Below are positions 52,541 to 61,661 of a DNA stretch of 64,000 nt, piece by piece. The stretch is from the NCBI RefSeq assembly GCF_022179185.1, contig NZ_BPQJ01000006.1, forward strand, positions 186,001 through 250,000, given 5' to 3'. How positions within the stretch are numbered: the first letter of the stretch is position 1; every line of letters begins with the position of its first letter. The stretch is from Methylobacterium frigidaeris. GTDB lineage: Bacteria > Pseudomonadota > Alphaproteobacteria > Rhizobiales > Beijerinckiaceae. The position numbers and the translations under genes were made by a program. Under the pieces are notes generated by a model. It made no database searches, was not told where the DNA came from, and was given only the letters and a program-made list of their open reading frames with translations.

Positions 52541-54504
52541 GGGTAGCCCTTCTCGGAGGGAACCGCGCGCTCCGAGGTGGTGCGGGCCGGCACCGAGAAG
52601 CGGACGCTCTCAGGGGAGGCGGAGCGGTTGCGCTCGCCCTGCTGATCCTGCCACAGCGTTCCGGGCGGGGGCGCGCTCAGGCCCTCCGGCTTGTCGAGGC
52701 CGTTATAGCCCGGCAGCAGCGTGTAGCCGTAGCGCTCGTAGGGCATCGCCCCGGCGCCGGGGACCCGACGAGCCACGAGGGGCGGGGCCGGCACCGCCGG
52801 CTCGCGGGCGTAACTCCCCGGCGCCGCGTTCTGGGCGGCAGCGGCAGCGGGATAGCGCAGGGGATTGTCGAGGGGCACCGCCAGGGGGAACTCGCCGCGC
52901 TGGACCGCCGGCGGCACCGCCTCGGCCCGGCCTCCGGCGCCCGGGGCGTCCGGCCGGGGCACGCGGCCGTAGGAGGCCTGAGGCTCGGGCCGCGGGGGCG
53001 TGGCCGGGGCGGGCGCGGCCCGGCCGGTGGAGGCGGTCGCGCCCTGGACCGCGCAAGGGAGCGGCGGGCCGCCCTGGCTCTCGCGGAACAGCAGGTCGAC
53101 CACCTTCGGGAACAGGCCGTCGTAGCGGTTGACCACCTCGAGATAGGGGCGCTGGCGCCGCAGGCGCTGCAGGGTCAGGGCGTAGCCGAACACCGTGCTC
53201 TCGCTCGGCATCCAGGCGACGGCGCGCTGGAACCACTCGAGCGCGGCATCGAACTGGCAGGAATTGTAGGCGTACCAGGCCAGCCCCTGCGCGCCCTCGC
53301 CGGAGGCGGTGGCGTTGACGACCCGGGCGTAGCGCTCGATCCGGGCCGGCTCGATATAGGGCGGGCTCGCCAGCGTCAGCTTGCGCTCCAGGAGGTCGAT
53401 GAACAGGAGCTCGTTGCCGACGAAGCGGTCGCGCCAGGCGAACGCCACCTCCTCGGCCTCGCGCATCATGTTGAGCTCGCGCAGGGTGTGGGCGAGGCCG
53501 TGCGCCACCATCGCGTCGCCGCCCCGCGCGATCGCGAGCTTGAACCATTCCAGCGCCTCGCGGAACTGGCGCCGCTTGTAGGCATACCAGCCGAGGAGCC
53601 CGGTCTGGCTCGGCTCGGCGGTCTTGCGGGCATAAGCCTGGAAGGCGGTGAGGTCGGGCAGCGTCGGGGTCTGGGCCGGCTCGTCGTGCAGGAAGGCGGC
53701 GATCCGCGCCCGGGTGATGTCGAGGCGGATCGGGTCGAACTCGGAATTCCCGGACGAGTCCTGCCGCCCCATCGCGATCAGGCGCTCGGCCTGCTCCATC
53801 TTGATGTGGGCCATCGCCTTCTGGATCGTGGCGAGGCGCGCGCCCGTATCCGCGTTGCCGTCCAGCACCGACTTGTAGAGGTTGAACGCGTCCTCGCTCG
53901 CCCCCGTGGCCGCGAGGTCGTCGGCGATGGTCCAGATGCTCTCGACGTCGGCGGGGTCGAGGGCGCTCGGATCGGCGCGGTAGAGCGCGACGACCTCCTC
54001 GGGGTTCTTGCCCGCGACGGCCGCGATGCTCGAGCGGAACTCGGCCCGGCGCAGCTTGCGCCCCAGCTCCTCGGAGGGCTGCCAGGACGGCTCCACCGAG
54101 CGGCGCGCGTTGATCGCGGCGCGCAGGTCCTGCAGGCGGCCGGCGGTGAACAGGTCCCAGAGCGGCGCCTCCTCGGGCGGGCTCGGCTGCAGGCTGTCGA
54201 GGTCCGGCGGCTCGGTCCAGCCCGGATAGAGCCGCTTCAGGCGGGCGATCTCCGCCTTCATCCGGGCGGTCTGCTTCTGCGAGGCGTAGTAGCGCAGCGC
54301 GCTCTCGTCGACCATGCCGGGGGTGCGGGAGGTCTCGGGGTCGACCATGATGGCGGGTGCGCGCACCCCGTCGCCGTACACGACCCGCGGGACGGCGGTC
54401 TCGGGCGCCTGGGCAAACGCCGGCGCGGCGGCCAGAGCGAGTCCAGCGGCGGCGAGGCCGAGGGTAACCGCGAGGGGCAGGGTCCGTCTCACGACTTGAG
54501 GCAT
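52537..54504 (-). CDS. Exported TPR-like protein of the cellulose locus
   Basis: A 655-aa secreted helical-repeat protein. The signal peptide is residues 1-32 (ending PAFAQA). TPR-like helix pairs run from about 60 to 440; the clearest are GLLGWYAYKRRQFREALEWF with its partner AHGLAHTLRELNMMREAEEV, and QGLAWYAYNSCQFDAALEWF with its partner STVFGYALTLQRLRRQRPYL. The last 180 residues are Pro/Ala-rich and disordered. BcsC has TPRs plus an outer-membrane barrel; this protein has only the TPR-like part, so it may play the BcsC periplasmic scaffold role (inference). The ATG overlaps the end of bcsZ by 16 bp, and its stop overlaps bcsN. Confidence 0.72.
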   Translation of the reverse strand: MPQVVRRTLPLAVTLGLAAAGLALAAAPAFAQAPETAVPRVVYGDGVRAPAIMVDPETSRTPGMVDESALRYYASQKQTARMKAEIARLKRLYPGWTEPPDLDSLQPSPPEEAPLWDLFTAGRLQDLRAAINARRSVEPSWQPSEELGRKLRRAEFRSSIAAVAGKNPEEVVALYRADPSALDPADVESIWTIADDLAATGASEDAFNLYKSVLDGNADTGARLATIQKAMAHIKMEQAERLIAMGRQDSSGNSEFDPIRLDITRARIAAFLHDEPAQTPTLPDLTAFQAYARKTAEPSQTGLLGWYAYKRRQFREALEWFKLAIARGGDAMVAHGLAHTLRELNMMREAEEVAFAWRDRFVGNELLFIDLLERKLTLASPPYIEPARIERYARVVNATASGEGAQGLAWYAYNSCQFDAALEWFQRAVAWMPSESTVFGYALTLQRLRRQRPYLEVVNRYDGLFPKVVDLLFRESQGGPPLPCAVQGATASTGRAAPAPATPPRPEPQASYGRVPRPDAPGAGGRAEAVPPAVQRGEFPLAVPLDNPLRYPAAAAAQNAAPGSYAREPAVPAPPLVARRVPGAGAMPYERYGYTLLPGYNGLDKPEGLSAPPPGTLWQDQQGERNRSASPESVRFSVPARTTSERAVPSEKGYP

Positions 54505-55856
54505 GACGGGTAGCGCATCCGGGCCGCGACCAGGGCGAGGAGGTGGAGCGTCATCGGGTAGTAGTTCTGCCCGTCCTGCACGCTGCGCAAGCCTTCCGGG
54601 AAGGGAGTGCCGTCCTGTGCACAGGCGACGAGGGCCGGCAGCGCCGTGTAGCCCGACTCGGTCAGCCACTCGACCGGGCGGCCGTCGCGGGTATCGACGA
54701 TCGGCAGGCGCTCGCGGTCGATCCCGCCCCACAGGGTCCGGAACGGCGCGTAATCCTCCGGCCGGCCGACGCCCGCCCAGGCGAGGTAGAGCGGGATGCG
54801 GATGGCGTTGTAGGAGAAGAGCGGCGGGAAGCCGTCGGCGGGGCGCAAGCTCTCGTCCTTGGCGGAGATCCACTCGGTCGGCAGCCCGCTCGGGCCGAAG
54901 CGCGAGCGGCGCAGGATCTCGATGCCGCTGCGGATCACCGAGGCCCAGTCGTATTCGGGCGCGACGAGGCTCAGGCGCTGGAAGGCCGGGAAGACCCAGT
55001 ATGACAGGTTGACCAGCGGCCCGTCGGCCCGGTCGCGGGCGGAGAAGCCGGCGACCGCCGGCAGCAGCAGGGGACCGGGGGCGGCGCGGAACAGGATCGT
55101 CTTGCGGCCGAACTCGACGGCGATGCGCCGCGCCGCCGTGCGGTAGGACGGCTCGCCCCAGGCCTCCGCCGCCTCGGTCAGCGCCCAGGCGACCAGGATG
55201 TCGCCGTCGGTGGCGTTGTTCATGTCGGCGACCGCCGGGCGCTGGTCCGGCGCCCAGCGCCAGGCCAGCAACTCGTCGGAGCGCACCAGCAGGTTGGCGC
55301 GGGTCCAGCCCCAGATCCGCTCGAAGGCGGCCCGGTCGCCCGCCGCCACGGCGAGCAGCATGCCGTAGCCCTGGCCCTCGCTGTGGCTGATGAAGCCGTT
55401 GGCGGTGTCGACGATCCGGCCCTTCTCGGTCACGAAGCGGGCCCGATAGGCGCGCCAGCCGGCATCGTCCCCGAGGCTGCCGGCGAGCGCGAGCCCGGCG
55501 GCGCGGCCGGCCTCACCCGGGGAGGTGGCCTGGGGCAAGCTCGGCACGGCGATGGCGGGGGGCACGGGGGTCACCTCCTGTCCTTGCGCCACCTGAGCCT
55601 GCGCGCGGTCGGGCCCTTGAACGACTTGCGGCGCTTGAACGGCCTGCGGCGCTTGCGGGACCTGCACCGCCTGGGGCGATTGCGCCCGTCCGGGCTCCGA
55701 CGTCAGGAGCAGGGATGCGGCGCAGGCGAGGGCCAAGCGGACCTGCGTCGGCAAGCCAACGCTTCGTCCGCGCAGCGTCCTGTTGTGCCGCAGGTCCTTG
55801 GCGCAGGACCGGTGACCACTCTTGCGAAACCTGCTGAGGAGCGTCCGGCGGCTCAT
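54489..55856 (-). CDS. bcsZ: Periplasmic endoglucanase, GH8 family (BcsZ)
   Basis: A 455-aa glycoside hydrolase family 8 cellulase that trims nascent cellulose in the periplasm. After an unusual N-terminal part with a hydrophobic segment (about 42-55) and a Gln/Ala/Pro/Val-rich low-complexity stretch (60-90), the GH8 domain shows NGFISHSEGQGYGMLLAVAA (general acid Glu), RWAPDQRPAVADMNNATDGD (catalytic Asp) and LVNLSYWVFPAFQRL. The C-terminus LVAARMRYPSC is typical. The usual length is about 350-370; the extra N-terminal region is specific here. The ATG overlaps the bcsB stop (ATGA). The order bcsA-bcsB-bcsZ is standard. Confidence 0.92.
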   Translation of the reverse strand: MSRRTLLSRFRKSGHRSCAKDLRHNRTLRGRSVGLPTQVRLALACAASLLLTSEPGRAQSPQAVQVPQAPQAVQAPQVVQGPDRAQAQVAQGQEVTPVPPAIAVPSLPQATSPGEAGRAAGLALAGSLGDDAGWRAYRARFVTEKGRIVDTANGFISHSEGQGYGMLLAVAAGDRAAFERIWGWTRANLLVRSDELLAWRWAPDQRPAVADMNNATDGDILVAWALTEAAEAWGEPSYRTAARRIAVEFGRKTILFRAAPGPLLLPAVAGFSARDRADGPLVNLSYWVFPAFQRLSLVAPEYDWASVIRSGIEILRRSRFGPSGLPTEWISAKDESLRPADGFPPLFSYNAIRIPLYLAWAGVGRPEDYAPFRTLWGGIDRERLPIVDTRDGRPVEWLTESGYTALPALVACAQDGTPFPEGLRSVQDGQNYYPMTLHLLALVAARMRYPSCLKS

Positions 55857-58546
55857 CGGTTCCTCCGGCCGAGCTGGCGCACCAGGCTCGTCGTGGCGAG
55901 CCCGAGGCAGAGCGCCATGATCAGCGTCATCGCCACGTAGGCGCCCGGATTGAGGGAGAGCCAGGCGGCCGAGACCAGCCGCAGGTTCGCGAGGCCCCGC
56001 GCTTGGGTCTCGATCAGGCCGACCCGTTTCGGCTGCACGGTGCTGAGGCTGCCGTCCGAGGCGTCCAGGAAGGCGGCTTGGCCGACGAGGCCGGTCCACA
56101 CCACCGGATCGACGAGGCAGGAGACCGAGGCCTTGAGGATCGACGCGTTCGGGGCGGTCACCAGGACGGTGCCGTCCTCGAACCACCCGCCGGTGCCTTG
56201 CCCGCTTCCTTGCGCGATGATCAGCGAGGCGCGGGGATTGAGCGGCACCGCCTCCGGCGCCGGCCCGCCGGCGAGGCGAAGCGCGAGGTCGCGGGTCTCC
56301 GCCGCCCGCTGCGTCAGGCCGGCCCAGGCATTGGCGAGCACCGCCGGGACGACGCCGAAGCCGCGCGCCGTCTCGTCCCAGCGCGCGACCAGATCCGCCT
56401 CGCTGTCGGCGGGGGCCTCGGCGGGGCCCGGCGACGGGGCGGCTTGCGCGGCGATCTGGCCTTGGGCCGGCGCCGGCGCCTGGGTCGTGGCGGCCGTGCG
56501 CAGCGGCGTCGTGAGGGCCGGCAGGGCGCAGCGCATCGGCAGGTTGCGGCGCAGGCGGTCGAGGGTGACGACACCCTCGGCCCCGAACGGCCCGGGCGTG
56601 GCCACGGTCTCGGCCCGGCCCTCCCAGATGCTCCGCACCTGCGCCGGGTCGAGGCCGACCGCCTCGAGGGCGGCGGGGGTGAGGGCACGGACCGGGGCGA
56701 CGACGAGGCGGCCGCCCCCCGCCTCGCGCTCGTCGCTGCCGATCTCGAAGTCGATCACGCGGCCGGCCGCGATGGCGAGGCGCGCCGCCAGGGTCGCGGC
56801 GGCGGAGGCCGAGTCGCGGTCGGGGGTGGGCAGGACCAGGCGCGGGCGAGGAGCCGATGTCGGGAGATTGGGCGCCAGGAACGGCACGGCGCCGGCCTTG
56901 ACGGCCGCGAGGTCGGGGCTGCGCACCGCACGGGCCAGCGCCGGAACGTCGATGCGGGTGCGGTCGAGGAAGAGGAAGCGGGCGCGCCTGGCACCGGGGG
57001 CCAGGGTGTCGCAGGTCCGGTCGGCGGCGGTGGGGAGCTGGGCGCTGATCTCGACCCGGTTCAGTCCCGGCCGCCACAGGCTCAAGGGCAGCGGGATCGC
57101 GCTGTCGGTGAACACCTCGCCGCGGCTGTAGGGCAGCGGCACGCTGGCGGCGTTGCGGCCGTTGATGTCGACGACGATCTGGGCGCTCGACTCCAGGCCG
57201 GCCGCGTAGCCGCCGGCCAAGTGCAGCATCACCTTGCCGTAATCGGCCGGGACGAAATCGGCCGGGAAGCGCACCGTGAAGCCGACCCGCAGGAGCCGGC
57301 CGTTGAACTCGCGGCTCGCGACCCCGAGCTGCTCCAGGGTCAGGCTCTCGCCGCCCTGGACCGGATAGCCTCGCGTCAGCTCGGCGAGCCGGGCCCCCGC
57401 CGGCGTGCCGGAGCCGTCGCCCGAGGAGGCCAGCGTCGCGATGGCCTGGCGCACGTCCGCAGCAGAAGGACCCGTGACGACGAGGGTCGGAGCGCGGCTC
57501 CCGCGCGGCGCCAGCAGGGCGACCCGCGGGCCGGTGATCGCACCGAGCTCCTCCACCCCGTCCGTGCCGCGGATCTCCGCGGCGGTGCCCACGACGAGGT
57601 TGAGGCCGGCGCGGCCGGAGAGCGGCGGACCGAAGCTCACCGCCGGCCCGGCCAGGCGCCCGATCAGGGCGACCGCCTGCACGGCGCCGATCATCCGCTC
57701 GAGCCGCTCCGGGCTCGGCCGTTCGCTCAGCAGCACCCCGATCGGCAGCGCACCGCTCTCGTCGGGTTCCAGGGCCGCCAGGGTCTTCAGGTCGAGGTCG
57801 GCGGCCTGCCCCACGACGAGGCCGGAGCGCGACGGATCGATCTGGGTCCACAGCTCGTAGGTGGCCTCGGTCGAGCAATCGACCCGGTGGCGCTGGCTCG
57901 CGGTGAGCGCCACCGCATTGTAGCCGGCCTTGAGCAGGCCCTCGGGGATGGGAAATTCCACCACCTTCACGGCACCCGGCGCCTGGATCCGGGTCCAGCC
58001 GACCTTGGTGCCGTTGACGCTGCCCGACAATTCGGAAGCCTCCGGCGCCACCGAGATCGCCGAGAGGTAGGAGACGCGCAGCTTCGCCGGTCCGCGCGCC
58101 TGCGCCTCGGTCACGTAGACCGGGAATTGCAGCGCGTCCTCCTCGCCGGCGAGGCGATAGCCGCGGGTGCCGGCCGGAAACCGCCGCGCCGCCGCGACCA
58201 CCGCCACGACCGGCATGGTGCGGCGGGCCGGGTCGGCCTCGGGCGCTTGGCTCTGCGGCCCTTGCCCTTGCGCTGCTTGCCCTTGCGCTGCTTGCCCTTG
58301 CGCTGCTTGCCCTTGCGGCCGCGGCGGGGCGGGGCGCAGGGGCTCGCCGGCGGGCGGCAGGGTCAGGCGCTCGGCCGGGCCGGTGCCGAGGAAGCTCTGG
58401 GCGAGGGTGGGGGTGGCGAGAAAAGAGGCGATCAGGAAGACCGCCACGATTGCGACGAAGGGCGCGGGTTCTCTCCCCACCCGCGGGGAGAGGCGAAGAC
58501 CGGCGCCAGTCACACGTTGGAGATTGACCAGGCGGCGCAACATCAT
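55853..58546 (-). CDS. bcsB: Cellulose synthase regulatory subunit BcsB
   Basis: An 897-aa periplasmic, membrane-anchored partner of BcsA that guides the polymer. It has an N-terminal signal/anchor (about 28-50) and a Gln/Ala-rich tandem-repeat linker (about 75-105). The carbohydrate-binding and flavodoxin-like domains follow (for example FPVYVTEAQARGPAKLRVSY, GYNAVALTASQRHRVDCSTE, KVMLHLAGGYAAGLES). A C-terminal transmembrane helix near residues 865-888 ends LVRQLGRRNR. The start was set at ATG 58546, right after the bcsA stop with GAGG six bases upstream; earlier ATGs overlap bcsA and lack a site. BcsB is needed for BcsA activity. Confidence 0.93.
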   Translation of the reverse strand: MMLRRLVNLQRVTGAGLRLSPRVGREPAPFVAIVAVFLIASFLATPTLAQSFLGTGPAERLTLPPAGEPLRPAPPRPQGQAAQGQAAQGQAAQGQGPQSQAPEADPARRTMPVVAVVAAARRFPAGTRGYRLAGEEDALQFPVYVTEAQARGPAKLRVSYLSAISVAPEASELSGSVNGTKVGWTRIQAPGAVKVVEFPIPEGLLKAGYNAVALTASQRHRVDCSTEATYELWTQIDPSRSGLVVGQAADLDLKTLAALEPDESGALPIGVLLSERPSPERLERMIGAVQAVALIGRLAGPAVSFGPPLSGRAGLNLVVGTAAEIRGTDGVEELGAITGPRVALLAPRGSRAPTLVVTGPSAADVRQAIATLASSGDGSGTPAGARLAELTRGYPVQGGESLTLEQLGVASREFNGRLLRVGFTVRFPADFVPADYGKVMLHLAGGYAAGLESSAQIVVDINGRNAASVPLPYSRGEVFTDSAIPLPLSLWRPGLNRVEISAQLPTAADRTCDTLAPGARRARFLFLDRTRIDVPALARAVRSPDLAAVKAGAVPFLAPNLPTSAPRPRLVLPTPDRDSASAAATLAARLAIAAGRVIDFEIGSDEREAGGGRLVVAPVRALTPAALEAVGLDPAQVRSIWEGRAETVATPGPFGAEGVVTLDRLRRNLPMRCALPALTTPLRTAATTQAPAPAQGQIAAQAAPSPGPAEAPADSEADLVARWDETARGFGVVPAVLANAWAGLTQRAAETRDLALRLAGGPAPEAVPLNPRASLIIAQGSGQGTGGWFEDGTVLVTAPNASILKASVSCLVDPVVWTGLVGQAAFLDASDGSLSTVQPKRVGLIETQARGLANLRLVSAAWLSLNPGAYVAMTLIMALCLGLATTSLVRQLGRRNR
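58259..58318 (-). repeat. 15-bp tandem repeat inside bcsB
   Basis: About three and a half copies of a 15-base unit (GCTTGCCCTTGCGCT on the plus strand) lie in frame in bcsB. They encode repeats of QGQAA. The copy number keeps the frame and could vary between strains. Confidence 0.75.
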
Positions 58547-58553
58547 CCGGGCC

Positions 58554-61022
58554 TCACGCCGCATCGGTGCGCCGGCCGCGGGCGGCGAGCGCACGGTCGT
58601 TCTCGAAATCGAGCATCAGGCGGACCCAGTCGCCGTCGGCCTCCGCCTCAACCGGAATCGAGGTCTGGGCGTGGGCAGGGGCTTGCGCGTGGGTGTGCGC
58701 CTGCGCTTGAGCCGGGGTCCGCACCGGGATCGTGGGCCGCACCGGCGGGGCGAGGGGCAGGTCGACCGGCTGCAAGGGGACGGATTCCGTGGCAGGCTCC
58801 CGAGCGGGCTCGTCGTAGACCGGGGCCGCGGCGGGCGCTTCGACCGGGGCGGGGCGGGGCACCTCACCGGCGAGCGCGTAGCGCAGGGCGCGGACGGGCT
58901 CGGCGAAGCCCCACCAGATGAATTGCAGCGTGCCGGTGAACAGGTCCTTGTGGCGGCGCCGGCGCAGCTGGAACCGGCGCATCGCCTCAGCGTCGCCGTA
59001 CATGAGGCCGGCGAGCGCGACGTAGTCCTGGCTCCGCAGCGTCCCGAAGGCGAGGCGGCAGACCGCGTCGGCCCCCGAGCGGGCGACCGGCCCGAGCACC
59101 ACCGGCAGGGCTCCGGCGGGGCGGGCGCCTGCCACCGGCACCACCGTGAGCGTGCCGGGAACCGGGCGGTGGCCCGCCCCGGGGGCGAGGAAGGCCGCCG
59201 GCATCCGGACGGTGCAGGCCTCCGCCGAGACCCGCTCGATCGCCACGTCCACCGCCCGGCCGCCGAGGGTGAGCTGGCCGCGGCGGTTGACCGCCAGGGA
59301 GGGGGTGCGCTCGAGCTGGCGGCGCTCGGCGCAGACGCCGAGGGCCGCCCCGGCGGTGAGAAGGTTGAACAGGTTCCACAGGCCGACGACCAGCATCAGG
59401 TTGGTCACGCCGGGCTCGAACAGGTAGCGCCAGGCCGCGACCAGGCAGCCGGTCAGGAGCAGGCCGTAGACGGCGAAGAACGGCAGCGAGAGCGCCGACA
59501 GGTGGTCGTGGTCGAGCGTCGCGCCCTTGTTGGTGACGTTGAAGGTCGGCTTGCGCGGCGACCAGATCACCGAGACGATCGCCTTCGACAGGTACAGGCC
59601 CTGGACGTACTCGTACAGTTCGGAGACGAACGGCCAGCGGAACTTGCCGTAGACGTAGTTCTGCATCATCAGATTGATGACGATGTAGGTCGCCGTATAG
59701 GCGATCGATTCGTCGACGCTGGCGACGAAGATCTTCAGGTCGAAGAAGATGTGCAGCAGCGGCGCGAACATGAAGACGAGCCGCGGGATCGGAAAGAACC
59801 AGAACGTCATGCTCGACAGGTAGGCGAGCTTCTGGATCGGCTTGAGGCCGCGCTGCAGGGCCGGGTTCTTCAGGAGCAGGATCTGGAACATGCCCTGGCA
59901 CCAGCGCGAGCGCTGGCCGATGAAGTCGGCGAGCGTGTCGGGCTGGAGGCCGGCGATCAGCGGCTTGTCGACATAGGCGCTGGTCCAGCCGCGGGAATGC
60001 AGCTCGAAGGCGGTCTCGCAATCCTCCGTGATGGTGATGCCGGCGAAGCCCCCGGCCTCGTCGAGGGCGGTGCGGCGCAGGAGCGCCGCCGAGCCGCAGA
60101 AGAACGAGCCGTTCCACTTGTCGAGCCCGGCCTGCGTCACCGCGTAGAACATCTCGTTCTCGGACGGCATCCGCTCGAAGGTGCGCAGGTTCCGCTCGAT
60201 CGGGTCCGGATTGAGGAAGGCGTGCGGGGTCTGGACCAGGAAGAGCTTCGGATCCTCGGCGAAGTAGCCGACGGTCTCGGTCAGCAGCGAGCGGAACGGC
60301 ACGTGGTCGGCGTCGAGCACCAGCACGAGGTCGCCGGTGGCGGAAGCGAGCCCATTGTTGAGGTTGCCGGCCTTGGCGTGCTCGTTGCGCGCGCGGGTCA
60401 GGTAGCGGGCGTCGAGATCGGCGCAGAGCGCCTGGAGCTCGCGCCGCCGGGCCCGCGCTCCTTCGGCCTTCTCGGGATCCGGGTCGGCGCATTTCTGGTC
60501 GGTGCCGCCATCGTCGAGCAGCCAGACGGTCAGCTTCTCGGGCGGATAGTTCATCTGGCGCGCGGCGGCCAGCGTCATCGCCAGGATCTCGGCATCCTCG
60601 TTGTAGCTCGGCACGAAGACGTCGACGTGGGGAAGGTCGGCCGCCGGCACCGCGGCGGGCGGCCGGCGGCGCAACGGCTCGGCGTTGATGATCAGGCTGA
60701 CGAACAGGATGAAGACGCAGTAGAGTTCGCAGAGCAGCAGCAGGAGGCCGAAGCCGAAGCTGACCGGATCGCCCGGGGAGGGCAGCGTGTCCGTCACCCG
60801 CCACAGGATGTAGCGCAGCACCACCAGGCTGCCCATCGCCAGGAAGACGAAGCGCGTCCGCGGCCCGTCGAACACCAGCCAGAGCCCGGCCATCGCCGCC
60901 ATGGCGGCGAGGCTCATCGCGAGCTGGTTCTGGGTGCCGACGGGCTGGCTCAGCAGGGCGAGGCCGGCCGCCGTCGTCCCCATCCAGGCCAGCCATCGCA
61001 ACGCACGCACCACGCCCGCCAC
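58554..61022 (-). CDS. bcsA: Cellulose synthase catalytic subunit BcsA (GT2, PilZ)
   Basis: An 822-aa inner-membrane family-2 glycosyltransferase that polymerises UDP-glucose. Several membrane helices flank the GT domain, which has all key residues: D170-D171 (LLDDGGTD), DAD at 237-239, TED at 332-334, and Q370-x-x-R-W (QRSRWCQG). A PilZ domain follows at about 560-660. Its first motif RxxxR is kept (R568-R572), but the second (D/N)xSxxG reads RVSAEA (597-602), so c-di-GMP binding may be weakened. The last 100 residues are Pro/Ala/Gln-rich. A GTG at 61022 is used provisionally; no strong site supports it. It starts the bcsA-B-Z-TPR-N operon. Confidence 0.95.
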   Translation of the reverse strand: MAGVVRALRWLAWMGTTAAGLALLSQPVGTQNQLAMSLAAMAAMAGLWLVFDGPRTRFVFLAMGSLVVLRYILWRVTDTLPSPGDPVSFGFGLLLLLCELYCVFILFVSLIINAEPLRRRPPAAVPAADLPHVDVFVPSYNEDAEILAMTLAAARQMNYPPEKLTVWLLDDGGTDQKCADPDPEKAEGARARRRELQALCADLDARYLTRARNEHAKAGNLNNGLASATGDLVLVLDADHVPFRSLLTETVGYFAEDPKLFLVQTPHAFLNPDPIERNLRTFERMPSENEMFYAVTQAGLDKWNGSFFCGSAALLRRTALDEAGGFAGITITEDCETAFELHSRGWTSAYVDKPLIAGLQPDTLADFIGQRSRWCQGMFQILLLKNPALQRGLKPIQKLAYLSSMTFWFFPIPRLVFMFAPLLHIFFDLKIFVASVDESIAYTATYIVINLMMQNYVYGKFRWPFVSELYEYVQGLYLSKAIVSVIWSPRKPTFNVTNKGATLDHDHLSALSLPFFAVYGLLLTGCLVAAWRYLFEPGVTNLMLVVGLWNLFNLLTAGAALGVCAERRQLERTPSLAVNRRGQLTLGGRAVDVAIERVSAEACTVRMPAAFLAPGAGHRPVPGTLTVVPVAGARPAGALPVVLGPVARSGADAVCRLAFGTLRSQDYVALAGLMYGDAEAMRRFQLRRRRHKDLFTGTLQFIWWGFAEPVRALRYALAGEVPRPAPVEAPAAAPVYDEPAREPATESVPLQPVDLPLAPPVRPTIPVRTPAQAQAHTHAQAPAHAQTSIPVEAEADGDWVRLMLDFENDRALAARGRRTDAA

Positions 61023-61661
61023 CTCAGAATCGCTCGAAGCCCCTACGCCATAGGATTATGTCGGTTTCTCGTTACGAGAACCTGTTTTTTATCGACGGCC
61101 CTGAATGAAATCGGGTGCCGACAGCGCTCAATTCCCGGATCAAAATGTCACACTTGATCGCAGCCGAGCCCGAGACACGCCCGAGTGCCTGCACTCTCTT
61201 CTCGTAGATGAGCCGGCGTTTTCTGATCATAATTTGTAAGATCATAATCTGGAATCCTGATTTTGCGCAATCGTGAGCGCAGCACAGTCAGCCAGAGACA
61301 CAGATATCGACCGTATGCATGCTATCGGGCACGGCCAGTGACGCCATGCGCGAGCGACATCCTGCCGTCGAGATGTCCGGGAGCGAGCGAGAGAGTGATC
61401 TTGCTCGACGGCATGGCGCAGCCCGGAGCCGAGGGCGCGCCCTGGGCGAGCGAGGGCGCTGCGGTGCAGGACGACGCGACGCACGATCACGTCGTCCGAG
61501 GCGGTCGGCGATCACGGGATCCGGGAGAGACGGAATCCGGGAGGAGGCAACGAGAACGGTTCCTGCACGCCCGACCGGCCTCCGCCGTCGCGTCACGATT
61601 CCCGGGGCCTGTCTGGTTTGCCTTGCACCGCCGAGCGAATCCGGTCGGAGGGGCCGCCCCC
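61023..61661. promoter_or_regulatory. 639-bp regulatory region between bcsS and bcsA
   Basis: This region separates bcsS from bcsA; both genes are on the minus strand. I see no gene here; short frames lack sites. It is unusually AT-rich at 61050-61095 and 61215-61270. It carries a perfect dyad (61066-61080), an inverted repeat GATCAA-N10-TTGATC (61138-61159) and a direct repeat GATCATAAT (61225-61233 and 61240-61248). It should contain the bcsA promoter. Confidence 0.55.
61066..61080. promoter_or_regulatory. Palindromic operator candidate upstream of bcsA
   Basis: TTCTCGTTACGAGAA is a perfect dyad with 7-bp arms around one T, 44 bp before the bcsA start. The CCTGTTTTTT that follows on the plus strand makes it look terminator-like, but no plus-strand gene precedes it. 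Confidence 0.55.

Noticed and set aside
54489..57878. Possible giant BcsZ fused to an N-terminal extension
   Set aside because: The upstream 670 codons are bcsB out of frame; bcsZ starts at 55856, overlapping the bcsB stop by four bases.
58259..58318. CRISPR-like repeat block
   Set aside because: Repeats are directly adjacent, 15 bases, without spacers, and encode an in-frame peptide repeat in bcsB.
56003..58921. Plus-strand open frame of about 970 codons across bcsB
   Set aside because: It is antisense to bcsB, which has clear family sequence, signal and C-terminal anchor.
58167..61157. Very long plus-strand open frame (about 1000 codons) across bcsA and bcsB
   Set aside because: It is antisense to bcsA and bcsB. 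Its translation is Arg/Gly/Ala/Glu-rich without motifs, the usual product of GC-rich third positions.
61242..61490. Minus-strand 82-codon frame between bcsS and bcsA
   Set aside because: No ribosome-binding site, Arg/Ser/Ala-rich composition without structure, and it covers operator-like repeats.
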